Shown in pieces: positions 1 to 9,183 of a stretch of DNA of 64,000 bases. The stretch is from Hyphomonas sp. (GTDB lineage: Bacteria > Pseudomonadota > Alphaproteobacteria > Caulobacterales > Hyphomonadaceae). A model generated the notes under the pieces. It had not been told where the DNA came from. It saw nothing but the letters and a program-made list of their open reading frames with translations, and did no database searches. The stretch covers positions 100,442-164,441 of the forward strand of contig WGNP01000014.1 in assembly GCA_016124495.1 (NCBI GenBank), read 5' to 3'. Each line of letters begins with the position of its first letter. Within the stretch, counting starts at the first letter, position 1. A program made the position numbers and the translations under genes.

Positions 1-1
1 T

Positions 2-862
2 GCGCCGCATCTGGCTGTCACGATCGCGTCGATTGTCGCGAATGCGCCGGGCGGGAGGTTTCGCTTTCTGATCATCCATGACGGATTCCCTCAAGCGCTG
101 CGCAGTGAGGTCGAAGCTTGCGCCCCGAAGCAGGTGTTTCAATGGGAAGATGTCAAGTCGGACGAAATTCTCTCGCAAGAGGGCTACAAACACATCAGCC
201 GCGCGACTTATTTCCGGCTGGCAATTCCGGAACTGGCGCCAGCGTCTTCCAGTAGAGCGATCTATCTTGACGTCGATCTGGTGGTGCTCGGTGATATTCG
301 AGAACTAGCAGCATGCGACCTGAACGGAAACGCACTGGGTGCGGTGTTTGACCCGGCGATAGATCCACGGCGTTTCGCCGGAATTCACAGTTTGGCGCCG
401 ATGCCTCAGGGTTATTTCAATGCCGGCGTCCTATTGCTGGATCTGGAGCGCATTCGCGCCGGCCAATTGTTCTCCGAAGTTTGGAAAACGGTTCGCGAGC
501 GCGGTAAGCTGCTGGAATGGGCAGATCAGTGTGCCCTCAACTTCGTATTCTGGGGAAGATGGACACCGCTCGATCCCATGTGGAACGGCCAGCGGCCGTT
601 CATACGGGATGACGACTGGATCACCGTTTACGTGGATTCGAAGGAGTTGCAGCGCCATCGCCGCGTACGGATTGTTCACTACACGACCCATGAGAAACCA
701 TGGTTGCCACAAGCCTATCACCCACTCAGCAGTTTCTACTTTCGATATCTCAAGCGGACACCGTTCCGTCGCAGTGCAGCGGCCGCGGCGCGAGGCTCTT
801 TCGTCACGCAGGTGCGCCGATATCTCAAGGCACAGCTGTATCTTGCCCGGCGATCCGATTGA
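2..862 (+). CDS. Glycosyltransferase family 8 protein, 5' end missing
   Basis: This reading frame is already open at base 2, so the true start lies left of the window; 286 residues are visible. GT8 enzymes are retaining transferases that move a sugar from a nucleotide-sugar donor, often onto lipopolysaccharide or glycan acceptors. The visible part begins with HLAVTIASI and FRFLIIHDG, the first Rossmann strands. It continues with the metal-binding DxD in YLDVDLVV, the YFNAGVLLLDL segment and a C-terminal HYTTHEKPW that matches the family's HYxxxxKPW motif. Donor and acceptor cannot be read from the sequence. It ends 27 bases from the convergent flippase gene, and both look lower in GC than the rest of the window. 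Family assignment is firm; a role in the neighbouring exopolysaccharide locus is inferred. Confidence 0.85.
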   Translation, partial: APHLAVTIASIVANAPGGRFRFLIIHDGFPQALRSEVEACAPKQVFQWEDVKSDEILSQEGYKHISRATYFRLAIPELAPASSSRAIYLDVDLVVLGDIRELAACDLNGNALGAVFDPAIDPRRFAGIHSLAPMPQGYFNAGVLLLDLERIRAGQLFSEVWKTVRERGKLLEWADQCALNFVFWGRWTPLDPMWNGQRPFIRDDDWITVYVDSKELQRHRRVRIVHYTTHEKPWLPQAYHPLSSFYFRYLKRTPFRRSAAAAARGSFVTQVRRYLKAQLYLARRSD

Positions 863-888
863 CGTCGCGGGCCCGCTCGGCCTTTCCG

Positions 889-2385
889 TCAACTCATCCC
901 CGCACGTAGAATTCGGGCGACCCGCCGGACCGACTGGGCCAGCAATCCGGCAATCCGGCTCTCTGCGCCTTCGGGACGGCCGGCTGAGATCCACAAGGCT
1001 GCATGGACCGCGAAATAGACGACGGCCCCGAAACAGACGACGAGACCCGTGACAATCGCTTGTTCGACGAAGGGCCTGTCGGCGCCCATCCCGTTTGAAA
1101 GCGCAAACGTGCTCGCATACATTACAGCGGCACTGATCAAAGACCGGTGGCAGTTGGCAACCTGGGATCCAATCGAGAAACCGATCAGATTCTTCACGAA
1201 GCTCGCATTCAACCCGAGCATCACGATGGTTGCAGCGAGAATGCCCGACATGAAGCCGGCTGTGCCGAAAGCCAAGGCGCCCGCAGCCAGAAACACGACC
1301 CGCACCACTGCCATGGCGCAATCACGAATGAACAGAAGCCGGGACTGCCGCAGCGACAGCAGCAACGGCATTGCGGCGGTTGTAAAGGACCAGAGTCCGA
1401 CTGCCGGGCCACAGAATGCCACCATCTGGACGGCCAGCTGCCACTGAGGTCCGAGCAAGAGCGGCACCACCAAAGAGGCGGTCGCACCAAGTCCGACCCC
1501 GATCGGCAGGAGAACAGCTACAATGAAGGCTTGAGACGACCGGTAAGCCTGTGCGAGCCGAGGCATGTCAGTCTGAATCAAACTGAAAGCGGAAAAAAGA
1601 GAGCGATAGAGCGGTGCCCTCGAGACCTCGTCTATTCGGTTGACGAACATTCCGCCGACTGACGTCTGCCCCAAAGTGCTATGACCGAACATCGCGCCAG
1701 CAACTATCGTTTCACTTTGCCAGTTGATCTGGTTGACCGCCGATGACGCCATCATCCATCCCGATAGTCCAAAGATCCGCCTGAATGACTTTAGAGAGAT
1801 CGACGGGACTCTTCCTGACAACACAAAAGACAAGGCTGTCGAAACAACACCCGATGCGATCATTCCCAAAATGAGCGCCCAATAACTCTGGAACGCGATC
1901 GCGATTGCAACTGCCACCGCCAGTGAAGCGAACTTGGAGGCCACATCGATAATGACTTCGCGGCCGAAAGCCATTTCCTTGGCATATACCTCAAAGTAGG
2001 CGTTCCGAAGTCCAAGGATCACTGGATAGATTGCAAGGACAAATAGGATTTCGATAATTCTTGGATCGCCGTTTGCGAGCGAAATCGGCCATGCCAAGGC
2101 GATGAGCATCGCTCCAACACCCAGTCCCTTGATGATGCCGAGGGTCCAGGCGGTGGAGTAATCGTTGTCATTTGTATCTTGCAGCTGGATCAGCGCCGCG
2201 CCTGTCGGGATATCGAATAGGCCGTACAGTACGGCCATTAAGCTTGCGGAAATAGCCACAATTCCGAAGTCGCCTGGAGTCAGGATGCGCGCCAGCACGA
2301 TCGTGCTCACGAAGCCGAAAATGTTGGCGCCAAACCGGCCCGCCAGAAGCAAGCCCGCGCCAGAAAAGACTCTACTGCTTAACAA
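889..2385 (-). CDS. Oligosaccharide flippase, Wzx/MOP superfamily
   Basis: 498-residue integral membrane protein of the polysaccharide transporter (PST/WzxC) type, expected to flip a lipid-linked oligosaccharide across the inner membrane. About a dozen hydrophobic helices are spread over the whole length. The N-terminal stretch (GLLLAGRFGANIFGF, LARILTPGDFGI) is the typical start of lipopolysaccharide flippases, and the LLGPQW segment around residue 310 is also family-like. The start is a TTG (2383-2385) preceded on the minus strand by GGAG seven bases upstream, so the unusual codon is credible. It converges on the GT8 gene. Codon use and base composition look AT-richer than the genes from 5 kb on, which fits a horizontally exchanged sugar-repeat cassette. 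The exact substrate is unknown. Confidence 0.85.
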   Translation of the reverse strand: MLSSRVFSGAGLLLAGRFGANIFGFVSTIVLARILTPGDFGIVAISASLMAVLYGLFDIPTGAALIQLQDTNDNDYSTAWTLGIIKGLGVGAMLIALAWPISLANGDPRIIEILFVLAIYPVILGLRNAYFEVYAKEMAFGREVIIDVASKFASLAVAVAIAIAFQSYWALILGMIASGVVSTALSFVLSGRVPSISLKSFRRIFGLSGWMMASSAVNQINWQSETIVAGAMFGHSTLGQTSVGGMFVNRIDEVSRAPLYRSLFSAFSLIQTDMPRLAQAYRSSQAFIVAVLLPIGVGLGATASLVVPLLLGPQWQLAVQMVAFCGPAVGLWSFTTAAMPLLLSLRQSRLLFIRDCAMAVVRVVFLAAGALAFGTAGFMSGILAATIVMLGLNASFVKNLIGFSIGSQVANCHRSLISAAVMYASTFALSNGMGADRPFVEQAIVTGLVVCFGAVVYFAVHAALWISAGRPEGAESRIAGLLAQSVRRVARILRAGMS

Positions 2386-2732
2386 ATATCAACTCCGTTT
2401 GGCGAAGTTGCTGCAAGAAATCGCACATGATCGCTTTGGTGTTGCCCAACCCTACAAGTCATGTCCAGTTATCTATTCTGCCGTTTGAACGGCGCTGACC
2501 AACAGTTGCAGTTGAAGTCGAATTTCACGCTGCGACGAACGCAATTACGAACCCACAGAATGCAAACTCTAAGCCACCTCATGGCCCCGCAACGTTCCCG
2601 AATGATTAAAGGTTTGGGCTGCAGCGAAAGCGACACCACTTGGTCAAGGGAGCTTGCTGCGCATCCTGTCACGATTTGGCAGTCCAGCAGCGGCGCCCTT
2701 GTGCCAGTTGGACGTACGAAAGCTGATGGAAC
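2386..2732. other. 347-base gene-free stretch upstream of the flippase
   Basis: This stretch lies between the TTG start of the flippase (minus) and the stop of the flavoenzyme gene (minus). It is AT-richer than its surroundings and must carry the flippase promoter, but I could not identify convincing -35/-10 elements. No persuasive ORF, repeat or terminator was seen. Confidence 0.5.
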
Positions 2733-3908
2733 TCAGGACGATGCCGAGTGGAGAGAAACAATCGTTCTGTCTATTTGAGTGACCCGATTCACCCCGGTCA
2801 GCGCCATCGATACCGAAAATTCACCATGGAAGGCGTTGAGCTGGGCCAACAATCCCGCCTCGCCCGCGCCAGCGAGCGCATAGACCCAGGGCCGGCCCAC
2901 CATGGCCGCGTCGGCGCCGAGCGCCATCGCCTTCAGGATGTCCTGACCCGAGCGCACGCCGCCATCCACGAGCAGCGCGGTTTGTCCGGACACCTTGTTG
3001 GCGATGCGGGGCAGCATGGACACTGACGAAGCGACGCCGTCTAGCTGGCGGCCGCCATGGTTCGACACGATGATGCCGTCGGCGCCGTGGTTGACCGCCT
3101 CCTGCGCGTCTTCCGGGCTCAGGATGCCCTTGATGACCAGCGGGCCGGACCATTTCGACCGGATCCAGGCGAGGTCCGCCCAGCTGATGGAAGGATCGAT
3201 CGATGCATTCGCCCAGGCCGAAAAGTCGGCCGGCGTCGAGGCATTCTTCGCATAAGGTGCAATGTTTCCAAGGACATGCGGCCGGCCGTTGAGGCCCACA
3301 TCCAGCACCCAAGCCGGATGGAGCGCGTAAGACAGCAGGCCTTTGCGCAGCCTCGCCCAAGCGCCGCCGCCGCCGCTCATGGTGTTGCGGACATCCCGGT
3401 AGCGCGTGCCGACAACCGGCAGGTCAACTGTCAGGGCAAGGACGCTGACGCCGGACGCCCTGGCGCGGGCAATGAGGTCGGCGCAGGCGCCCCGGTCGCG
3501 GATCATGTAGAGCTGGAACCAGAGCGGGCCGGAACCCGCAGCTGCAGTCTCCTCTACAGAGCAGACAGAAAGCGTTGACAGGCAGAAGGGGATGCCGAAG
3601 GCGCCCGCGACCTTACGCGCAACCGCTTCCCCGCGCGGCGCCATCATGCCGGACAGGCCAACGGGAGACAGCGCCAGGGGCAGGGTTAACTCTGACCCGA
3701 AAAGGGTCGTTGCCGTAGACCGCGCCGAGACATCCCGAAGTATCCGCTGGTGAAGTTCGAGGCGTTCGAAATCACGCACGTTTCGGGCGAGCGTGACTTC
3801 ACCATAGGCCCCGCCATCGAGGTAATCGAACAGGAAGCGGGGTAGCCGGCGCTCGGCAAGGCGGCGGTAATCAGAAACGGATGCCGGGGCGAGTTTAAGT
3901 GTTGGCAC
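2733..3908 (-). CDS. lldD: FMN-dependent alpha-hydroxy-acid dehydrogenase, L-lactate dehydrogenase-like
   Basis: 391 residues, the normal length for the LldD/glycolate oxidase family, which oxidises L-2-hydroxy acids such as lactate to 2-oxo acids and passes electrons to quinone or oxygen. Visible family features are FDYLDGGAYGE near residue 28 (N-terminal substrate/FMN region), LALSPVGLSGM with the FMN phosphate contacts, the lysine in VIKGIL, the catalytic histidine in VSNHGGRQLDG, and DGGVRSGQD plus GADAAMVGRPW at the C-terminal phosphate-binding end. All are present and the frame is intact. It lies between polysaccharide genes but has no obvious role in sugar assembly. LldD is the best guess; other alpha-hydroxy-acid substrates (glycolate, mandelate) cannot be excluded. 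Confidence 0.85.
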   Translation of the reverse strand: MPTLKLAPASVSDYRRLAERRLPRFLFDYLDGGAYGEVTLARNVRDFERLELHQRILRDVSARSTATTLFGSELTLPLALSPVGLSGMMAPRGEAVARKVAGAFGIPFCLSTLSVCSVEETAAAGSGPLWFQLYMIRDRGACADLIARARASGVSVLALTVDLPVVGTRYRDVRNTMSGGGGAWARLRKGLLSYALHPAWVLDVGLNGRPHVLGNIAPYAKNASTPADFSAWANASIDPSISWADLAWIRSKWSGPLVIKGILSPEDAQEAVNHGADGIIVSNHGGRQLDGVASSVSMLPRIANKVSGQTALLVDGGVRSGQDILKAMALGADAAMVGRPWVYALAGAGEAGLLAQLNAFHGEFSVSMALTGVNRVTQIDRTIVSLHSASS

Positions 3909-4008
3909 GATAAAAACTCCGCTTTCTACGCATTTCGCCTCAACCCGTATGGCGCTCTTTCGTATAGACCTGTTAGCAGTCTGGTTTGCAAAGTAACCGA
4001 TACGGCTT

Positions 4009-4020
4009 TTCGTTAACGAA
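4009..4020. promoter_or_regulatory. 12-bp perfect palindrome upstream of the beta-barrel gene
   Basis: TTCGTTAACGAA is self-complementary and sits about 165 bases before the start of the outer-membrane barrel gene, in the divergent interval with the lactate dehydrogenase gene. It could be an operator for either gene. I do not recognise the regulator. A small hairpin (AGGCC/GGCCT, 4145-4159) lies closer to the barrel start. Confidence 0.3.
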
Positions 4021-4184
4021 TATTTCTTGAGGCTTTATTCAATCCACGAGCATTTGCAGGTAAGAAGCTATATGTTCCCGGTTTCGCCGTGTTTTCCGGC
4101 AATCCGGGATGGTATTGAACTTGCAAGGGTTGAGAAGACAACCCAGGCCATGTCGGCCTCGCAGAGAAACTGGGGAATGGTGAA

Positions 4185-5471
4185 ATGTCCAAACTGAAAC
4201 GCGCTTGCCTGATGAGTGTAGCTGCCTGGGCCTTGATTGCGCCGGTCGCCCTTGGCCAGGGCAGTGAATTCTTTAGCCGCGACAAGTACGAGTCCGTGCG
4301 CGAACGGGCGCAGCCCGAATTTGATCCGGAACCTATCCGTCTTGGCACTTTCGTCGTCCGTTCGATGGGCGCTGCCGGGCTGACGTCGAACGACAACATC
4401 TTCGCAACATCGGGCAATCAGCAATCCGACCTCGTCGCCCGTGTCGGCGTCGATGCTTCGGGTTCCACCGACTGGAGCGTACATTCGGCCGGGTTCGACG
4501 TGACCGCCTACCGCAACCAGTATCTCGACATCAGCGATGAATCGACGACCGATCTGACCGGACGCCTTCGTGGACGGATTGATGTGACCCGCGCCTTCTC
4601 GCTGAGCGGCGCCGTATTTGCTGAGGACCGCGCCGAGCCCCGTACAGACTTGGTCAACGCGTTTGGGGCGGAACGTCCGGTCCAGTATACCCGGTCGGGC
4701 GCGCAGGTTGACGCAGATTACCAGAGCGACCGCATTCGCTGGAACAACAGCCTGTCGCTGAGCGAAGAAAACTTCGAAGACGGCGAAGCCCCTGGTTCCG
4801 GCGTCAACATCGACCAGGACTACCGTGACCGCAAGGTCACCCAGGGTCGCTCGCGCCTTTCCTATGCCGTTTCACCAAACCTCGCCGTATTCGGACAGGG
4901 TACCTTCGGTCAGAGCGAATATGATACGACGCAGGTCCTGGGTGGCCTTGCGCGGTCGCGCGATACCAGCGGTTACACCATCTCCGGCGGTGTCGACTTC
5001 GAACTCACCGCGCTCGTGCGCGGCGACATCGCTGTCGGCTACCTCAATGAGGACAAGGATGACGACTTCTTTGCGGATGTCACGGGGTTGTCGGCGGATG
5101 CCCGGCTGGAATGGTTCCCGACACGCTTGACCACGGTCAACTTCACTGCCGGCCGCCGCGTCGTGGATACAGGTGAATTCGTGTCGCCAAGCGCAGTTGA
5201 AACGCGCTTTGCAGCAGGTATCGATCACGAACTGCGCCGCAACATTATCCTGTCGGGTTATGCTGGCATGACCAACTATGAGTATGAGGAAGTCAACCGC
5301 AAGGACGAGAACCTCGAACTCGGCGTCGTGGCGACTTACAAGATGAACAAGCGTCTTCATTGGGAAGTCTTCGCGCGTAACCGCGACCGCGACGTCTCGG
5401 GCGATGCCGCGTTCGGCGATCCATCCTTTGGGCAGACGCAGTTCGGCATCGGCCTCAAGCTCTTCCCTTGA
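4185..5471 (+). CDS. Outer-membrane beta-barrel protein of an exopolysaccharide locus (BBP2/VpsM-like)
   Basis: 428 residues. A Sec signal peptide (MSKLKRACLMSVAAWALIAPVALGQG) with probable cleavage after residue 25 is followed by a long run of alternating polar/hydrophobic strands. Many aromatic residues lie at strand ends, and the C-terminus finishes in the barrel-like FGIGLKLFP. SNDNIF early in the mature protein and the long barrel resemble the BBP2-type outer-membrane proteins found in vps-like exopolysaccharide loci. It starts 67 bases before the Wzc-like gene and is probably co-transcribed with it, so a role in polymer export or surface attachment is likely. GGGGAA precedes the ATG by eight bases. 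The transported substrate is unknown, and no catalytic motif is visible. Confidence 0.75.
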   Translation: MSKLKRACLMSVAAWALIAPVALGQGSEFFSRDKYESVRERAQPEFDPEPIRLGTFVVRSMGAAGLTSNDNIFATSGNQQSDLVARVGVDASGSTDWSVHSAGFDVTAYRNQYLDISDESTTDLTGRLRGRIDVTRAFSLSGAVFAEDRAEPRTDLVNAFGAERPVQYTRSGAQVDADYQSDRIRWNNSLSLSEENFEDGEAPGSGVNIDQDYRDRKVTQGRSRLSYAVSPNLAVFGQGTFGQSEYDTTQVLGGLARSRDTSGYTISGGVDFELTALVRGDIAVGYLNEDKDDDFFADVTGLSADARLEWFPTRLTTVNFTAGRRVVDTGEFVSPSAVETRFAAGIDHELRRNIILSGYAGMTNYEYEEVNRKDENLELGVVATYKMNKRLHWEVFARNRDRDVSGDAAFGDPSFGQTQFGIGLKLFP

Positions 5472-5537
5472 CCTTTCCTGCTTTCCGGGAGCTGGCAATC
5501 GCGCCGGCTCCCGGTCCTTAATTTCAGAGGCTGTGCC

Positions 5538-7937
5538 TTGTCCAAATCCTTCTCGTTCGAGCTTCCGGCCAGCATGGCATCATCCGGCGGGGATCACTCG
5601 CCCGCGCCCCCGCTCGACCTGAAGGCCCTTATCGGCGTGGTCTACCAGAGGTTCTGGATGATCCTGGCCGGGTTCATGACGACGTTCAGCATCATCGCCT
5701 TCATCACTTTTACCCAGACGCCGGTCTATAAGGCTGAGACGGTAGTACAGCTCGACACCGATCAGCAGAATGTCATCGACCTTGGAGCGATCTTCTCGGG
5801 CCTTGCCGGAAACACCGCTGTCATCGATACGGAAGTTCTGGTGCTCGGCTCGAAGTCGCTGCTGACGCGTGTCGCGGTTCAGCAGAAACTTGTTGAAGAC
5901 CCGGAGTTCAATCCGACGCTGCTGCCGCCCAGGAAGGGCTTGCTTTCGCCGGTCAAGGGTGTTGTCCGCGCCGTCACCGGCGCTAAAGCGCCGGCAGATC
6001 CCTTCGCGGATATGACCACAGAGCAAAAGGACGCAGCCCTTCTCGAAACGGCCGTCGGCATACTGAGCAACAAGGTTTCCGTAAGCCGCGTTGGCACGAC
6101 ATATCTGATCACGGTGACCGCCTTGAGCGAGTCCCCGGAAACTGCGGCACGCCTCGCTGACGAAATTGCGGAACAGTACCGCGTCCAGCAGCTCGAAGAG
6201 AAATTCGAAGCGACCCGCAAGGCCACCGAGTGGCTGTCAGAGCGCGTCGCGGGACTGCGTGAGGAAGTCGAAGAAAAAGAACGCCGCGTCGAAAGCTACC
6301 GCGCCGAATCCGGCCTGCTTGCGGCTCAGGGCGCGACGCTGACCGAACAACAGATCGCTTACCTTACGACCCAGAAAGCAACCCTTCAGGTCGATCTTGA
6401 CCGGGCCCGGGCGCGCGCTGAAAGCGTCCGCCGCCAGATGGCAAGCGGCGCCGGGGCAGACGGCATTTCGGAGGTTCTCCAGTCACAGGTTATCTCCGAT
6501 CTGAAGTCCCAGCGTGCGATCATCAATCGCCGGGTGTCTGAACTCGAAACGAAGCTTGGCCCTCAGCACCCCGAGCTCATCAGTGCCCGGAATGAGGCCG
6601 CCGATATCGACCGTCAGATCAATGCTGAAGTCTCACGCATTGCCGGCAACATCGAAAATGAACTGAAGGTGGCGCAGGCCCAGATCAGCTCGATCCAGAG
6701 CGAAATCGGACGCTCCACTTATGAGCTGCGCGGCAACAATCAGGCGCTCGTGCGTCTGCGTGAACTTGAACGCGACGCCGACACCAGCCGGATCCTGCTC
6801 GAGGAATTCCTGACCCGTTCCAAGCAGACCGGCGAACAGGACGCGCTGATCACGGCTGACGCTAACATTCTGTCACGCGCTTCGGTACCGGAATCGCCCA
6901 GCTCACCGAAAAAGCTGCTGAACCTGATCATCGGCTGCCTGCTCGGCGCCATCATCGGCGGCGGCCTCGCGCTGCTCGCTGAAATGTTCGATATGAAGAT
7001 CAGTTCGACCGAAGACGTCGAACGCAAGCTTAGCGCCAATCCGATCGGCTCCGTCCCGCTGACCCGGACCTCCAGCTTCCTCGGATTGTCGCAGACGAAT
7101 CCTGCGGATTACCTGGTCGAGAATCCGCTCTCGGCCTACGCCGAAAGCATCCGGTACCTGCGCGCCGCCATCGCCTTCTCGGACCTCGACAGCGAGACCA
7201 AGACGGTTGCGATCTGCTCGTCACTGCCGGATGAAGGCAAGACCAGCCTGACGCTCTCTCTGGGCCGCATGTCGGCGATGTCGGGTTCGCGCACGCTTGT
7301 CATCGACGGCGACTTCCGCCGCCGGCAGCTGACCGAAACCGCCGGCCTCAAACCGGACTTCGGCTTCGTCGAACACCTCTTCGGCGCCGGCCAGCTCTCG
7401 GATGCGATCGTCAAGGATGGCAAGACGATGCTCGACATCCTGCCACTGTCGCAGAACGGCCACACCCCGCATGACGTATTCGGAACGCGCGCATTCGACG
7501 ACCTGCTTCAGCGTCTTCGCTCAATGTATGACCTGATCCTGATAGACACCGGCCCACTGCTGCTGATGGCTGAAGCGCGCGTGATTGCAGGCAAGGCCGA
7601 CAAGACGATCCTGGTTGTCCGCTGGCGCCACTCGGCGCGCTCTGCCGCACGCCAGTCGCTGGCGCTCCTGCGCAACTTCAAGGCCGACCTGCTGGGCGTG
7701 ACGCTGAACATGGTCGACCTTAACCGCCGCCGTCACCACCGCGATCCCGGCGCGGCCTACGAGGCTTACCGCAAGTATTACCAGATGGACGAGAAGCCCT
7801 CGCTCTTCAACTGGGGCAGCGCCAAGGGCAAGGCCAAGTCGACCTCCAGGGGCCTCAAGGGTACACTTGCCGTCCAGGTTCCGCCGACAAGGGCCTCGGG
7901 CCGGAGCGGGCCGGTGGACCGGATCTCCGCAGGCTAG
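5538..7937 (+). CDS. Wzc-like polysaccharide co-polymerase and tyrosine autokinase
   Basis: 799-residue inner-membrane protein that should control chain length and export of exopolysaccharide. Order of parts: Wzz-type domain with a first membrane helix near residues 35-58, then a long periplasmic coiled coil (about 220-440) containing the GNVR-type region. A second helix at about 460-482 precedes a cytoplasmic BY-kinase domain. The kinase shows Walker A SSLPDEGKTS (about 560), Walker A' TLVIDGDFRR, Walker B LILIDTGPLL, and a C-terminal tyrosine cluster YEAYRKYY (about 739-746) for autophosphorylation. An extra basic tail of about 45 residues follows the tyrosines. The start is TTG at 5538-5540 with AGAGG upstream. 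It follows the barrel gene closely, as export-channel partners often do. Firm. Confidence 0.92.
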   Translation: MSKSFSFELPASMASSGGDHSPAPPLDLKALIGVVYQRFWMILAGFMTTFSIIAFITFTQTPVYKAETVVQLDTDQQNVIDLGAIFSGLAGNTAVIDTEVLVLGSKSLLTRVAVQQKLVEDPEFNPTLLPPRKGLLSPVKGVVRAVTGAKAPADPFADMTTEQKDAALLETAVGILSNKVSVSRVGTTYLITVTALSESPETAARLADEIAEQYRVQQLEEKFEATRKATEWLSERVAGLREEVEEKERRVESYRAESGLLAAQGATLTEQQIAYLTTQKATLQVDLDRARARAESVRRQMASGAGADGISEVLQSQVISDLKSQRAIINRRVSELETKLGPQHPELISARNEAADIDRQINAEVSRIAGNIENELKVAQAQISSIQSEIGRSTYELRGNNQALVRLRELERDADTSRILLEEFLTRSKQTGEQDALITADANILSRASVPESPSSPKKLLNLIIGCLLGAIIGGGLALLAEMFDMKISSTEDVERKLSANPIGSVPLTRTSSFLGLSQTNPADYLVENPLSAYAESIRYLRAAIAFSDLDSETKTVAICSSLPDEGKTSLTLSLGRMSAMSGSRTLVIDGDFRRRQLTETAGLKPDFGFVEHLFGAGQLSDAIVKDGKTMLDILPLSQNGHTPHDVFGTRAFDDLLQRLRSMYDLILIDTGPLLLMAEARVIAGKADKTILVVRWRHSARSAARQSLALLRNFKADLLGVTLNMVDLNRRRHHRDPGAAYEAYRKYYQMDEKPSLFNWGSAKGKAKSTSRGLKGTLAVQVPPTRASGRSGPVDRISAG

Positions 7938-7957
7938 GGGACCAGCATGGATTTGGC

Positions 7958-7983
7958 GCATTGCTTCGCAGGCGGAGCAATGC
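7958..7983 (+). repeat. Intercistronic hairpin
   Basis: GCATTGCT and AGCAATGC form a perfect 8-bp stem around a 10-base loop between the Wzc-like gene and the next glycosyltransferase. There is no T tract, so an mRNA-processing or attenuation element is more likely than a full terminator. Confidence 0.45.
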
Positions 7984-8017
7984 CCCTATTTGTGACAGGG
8001 CAGACAGGACGTGAAGG

Positions 8018-9166
8018 ATGACCCGGATCGCATTTTTCGGTCATGATGCTGCCGACGCTGCCGTGCGCCGCCGCGTTCGCGGCTTCCTGGATGATGGCCT
8101 GCAAGTCACCGGGTTCATGATGCGCCGCCGCGATCCGGGCACCCTCGAGTGTGAAAATGTGGACCTCGGCGAAACGCGTGACGGCGCCTTCGTGCAGCGT
8201 ATCCGGCAGGTCTTTGCCGGTGCGCGCCGGGCGGCGGCGGACCGCGCAAAGCTCGCCGCAGCGGATGTCATCTACGCCCGCAATCTCGACATGCTGGCCT
8301 GCGCATTCCTCGCCAGGCGCTATGCCGGGCTGGTTACGCCGGTCATCTATGAGAGCCTTGATGTTCACCGCCTGCTGACACGGTCCGACTTGATCGGCAA
8401 AGCGATGCGGAGGCTTGAGCACAGCCTTCTGAAGCGCACCGTGGGCCTCGTCGTGTCATCGCCCGGCTTCATCCGCAATCACTTCGAAAAGCATTATGCG
8501 GGTGATTACCGCGCCTTCCTCGTCGAGAACCGCCTTGTCCCGGGCGCCTCGTATGGTGCGCGGCCAGGTGTTCCGGGGCCTGGTGCCTCCGGCGCAACCA
8601 AACCGCTGCGCCTCGGCTGGATCGGCAACCTGCGCTGCAAGCGGTCCTTTAAACTCCTCTGTCAGCTGGCAGACCAGTTTCCGGACCAGCTTGAAGTTCG
8701 CCTGCACGGCGTGCCGTCGCGGACTGAAATTACGGTCTTCGAACCCATGATCGACTCGCGGGCGAACATGACTTTCTTCGGTCGCTATCGCTCGCCGGAA
8801 GACCTCGCGGGTATCTATGGCGACCTGGACGTCGTCTGGGCAGGCGACTTCATGGAAGCAGGTTACAATTCTGTCTGGCTGCTGCCCAACCGTATCTATG
8901 AAGGCGGTTATTACTGCACGCCTTCGATCGCGCCCTCTGGAACGGAGACCGCCGCCTGGCTTACGCAGCATGATTGCGGCATCCTTGTCGACGAGCCGCT
9001 GGATCAGATGCTGCCGCAGCTGATTGCAGGCCTTGTGGCGGACCGCGCACCAATAGCTGAACGGGCGGCAGCGCTGGCGCGTGCCCCGGACAATGCTTTC
9101 GTCCAGCCGCCGGGGTTCCTCGCCAGTATCGTTACCTGCTGCCTTTCACGAAGCCGGACGCCCTGA
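8018..9166 (+). CDS. Glycosyltransferase, ExoL-like (GT-B type)
   Basis: 382 residues. The opening TRIAFFGHDAADAAVRRRV resembles rhizobial ExoL-type transferases, which add a glucose to the growing succinoglycan repeat. Further GT-B features are LVVSSPGFIRNHF at the linker, LRLGWIGNLRCKRSF starting the C-terminal domain, and NRIYEGGYYCTPSIAP near the donor site. An AGGA lies nine bases before the ATG. Oddity: the last residues (FLASIVTCCLSRSRTP) look out of register. The -1 frame from about 9118 instead reads RQYRYLLPFTKPDALTGAGA and stops at 9181-9183, which suits the family's C-terminus better. A one-base deletion near the GGGG at 9113-9116 is suspected. Function by family is likely; the sugar transferred is unknown. 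Confidence 0.75.
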   Translation: MTRIAFFGHDAADAAVRRRVRGFLDDGLQVTGFMMRRRDPGTLECENVDLGETRDGAFVQRIRQVFAGARRAAADRAKLAAADVIYARNLDMLACAFLARRYAGLVTPVIYESLDVHRLLTRSDLIGKAMRRLEHSLLKRTVGLVVSSPGFIRNHFEKHYAGDYRAFLVENRLVPGASYGARPGVPGPGASGATKPLRLGWIGNLRCKRSFKLLCQLADQFPDQLEVRLHGVPSRTEITVFEPMIDSRANMTFFGRYRSPEDLAGIYGDLDVVWAGDFMEAGYNSVWLLPNRIYEGGYYCTPSIAPSGTETAAWLTQHDCGILVDEPLDQMLPQLIAGLVADRAPIAERAAALARAPDNAFVQPPGFLASIVTCCLSRSRTP

Positions 9167-9183
9167 CCGGCGCAGGTGCCTGA

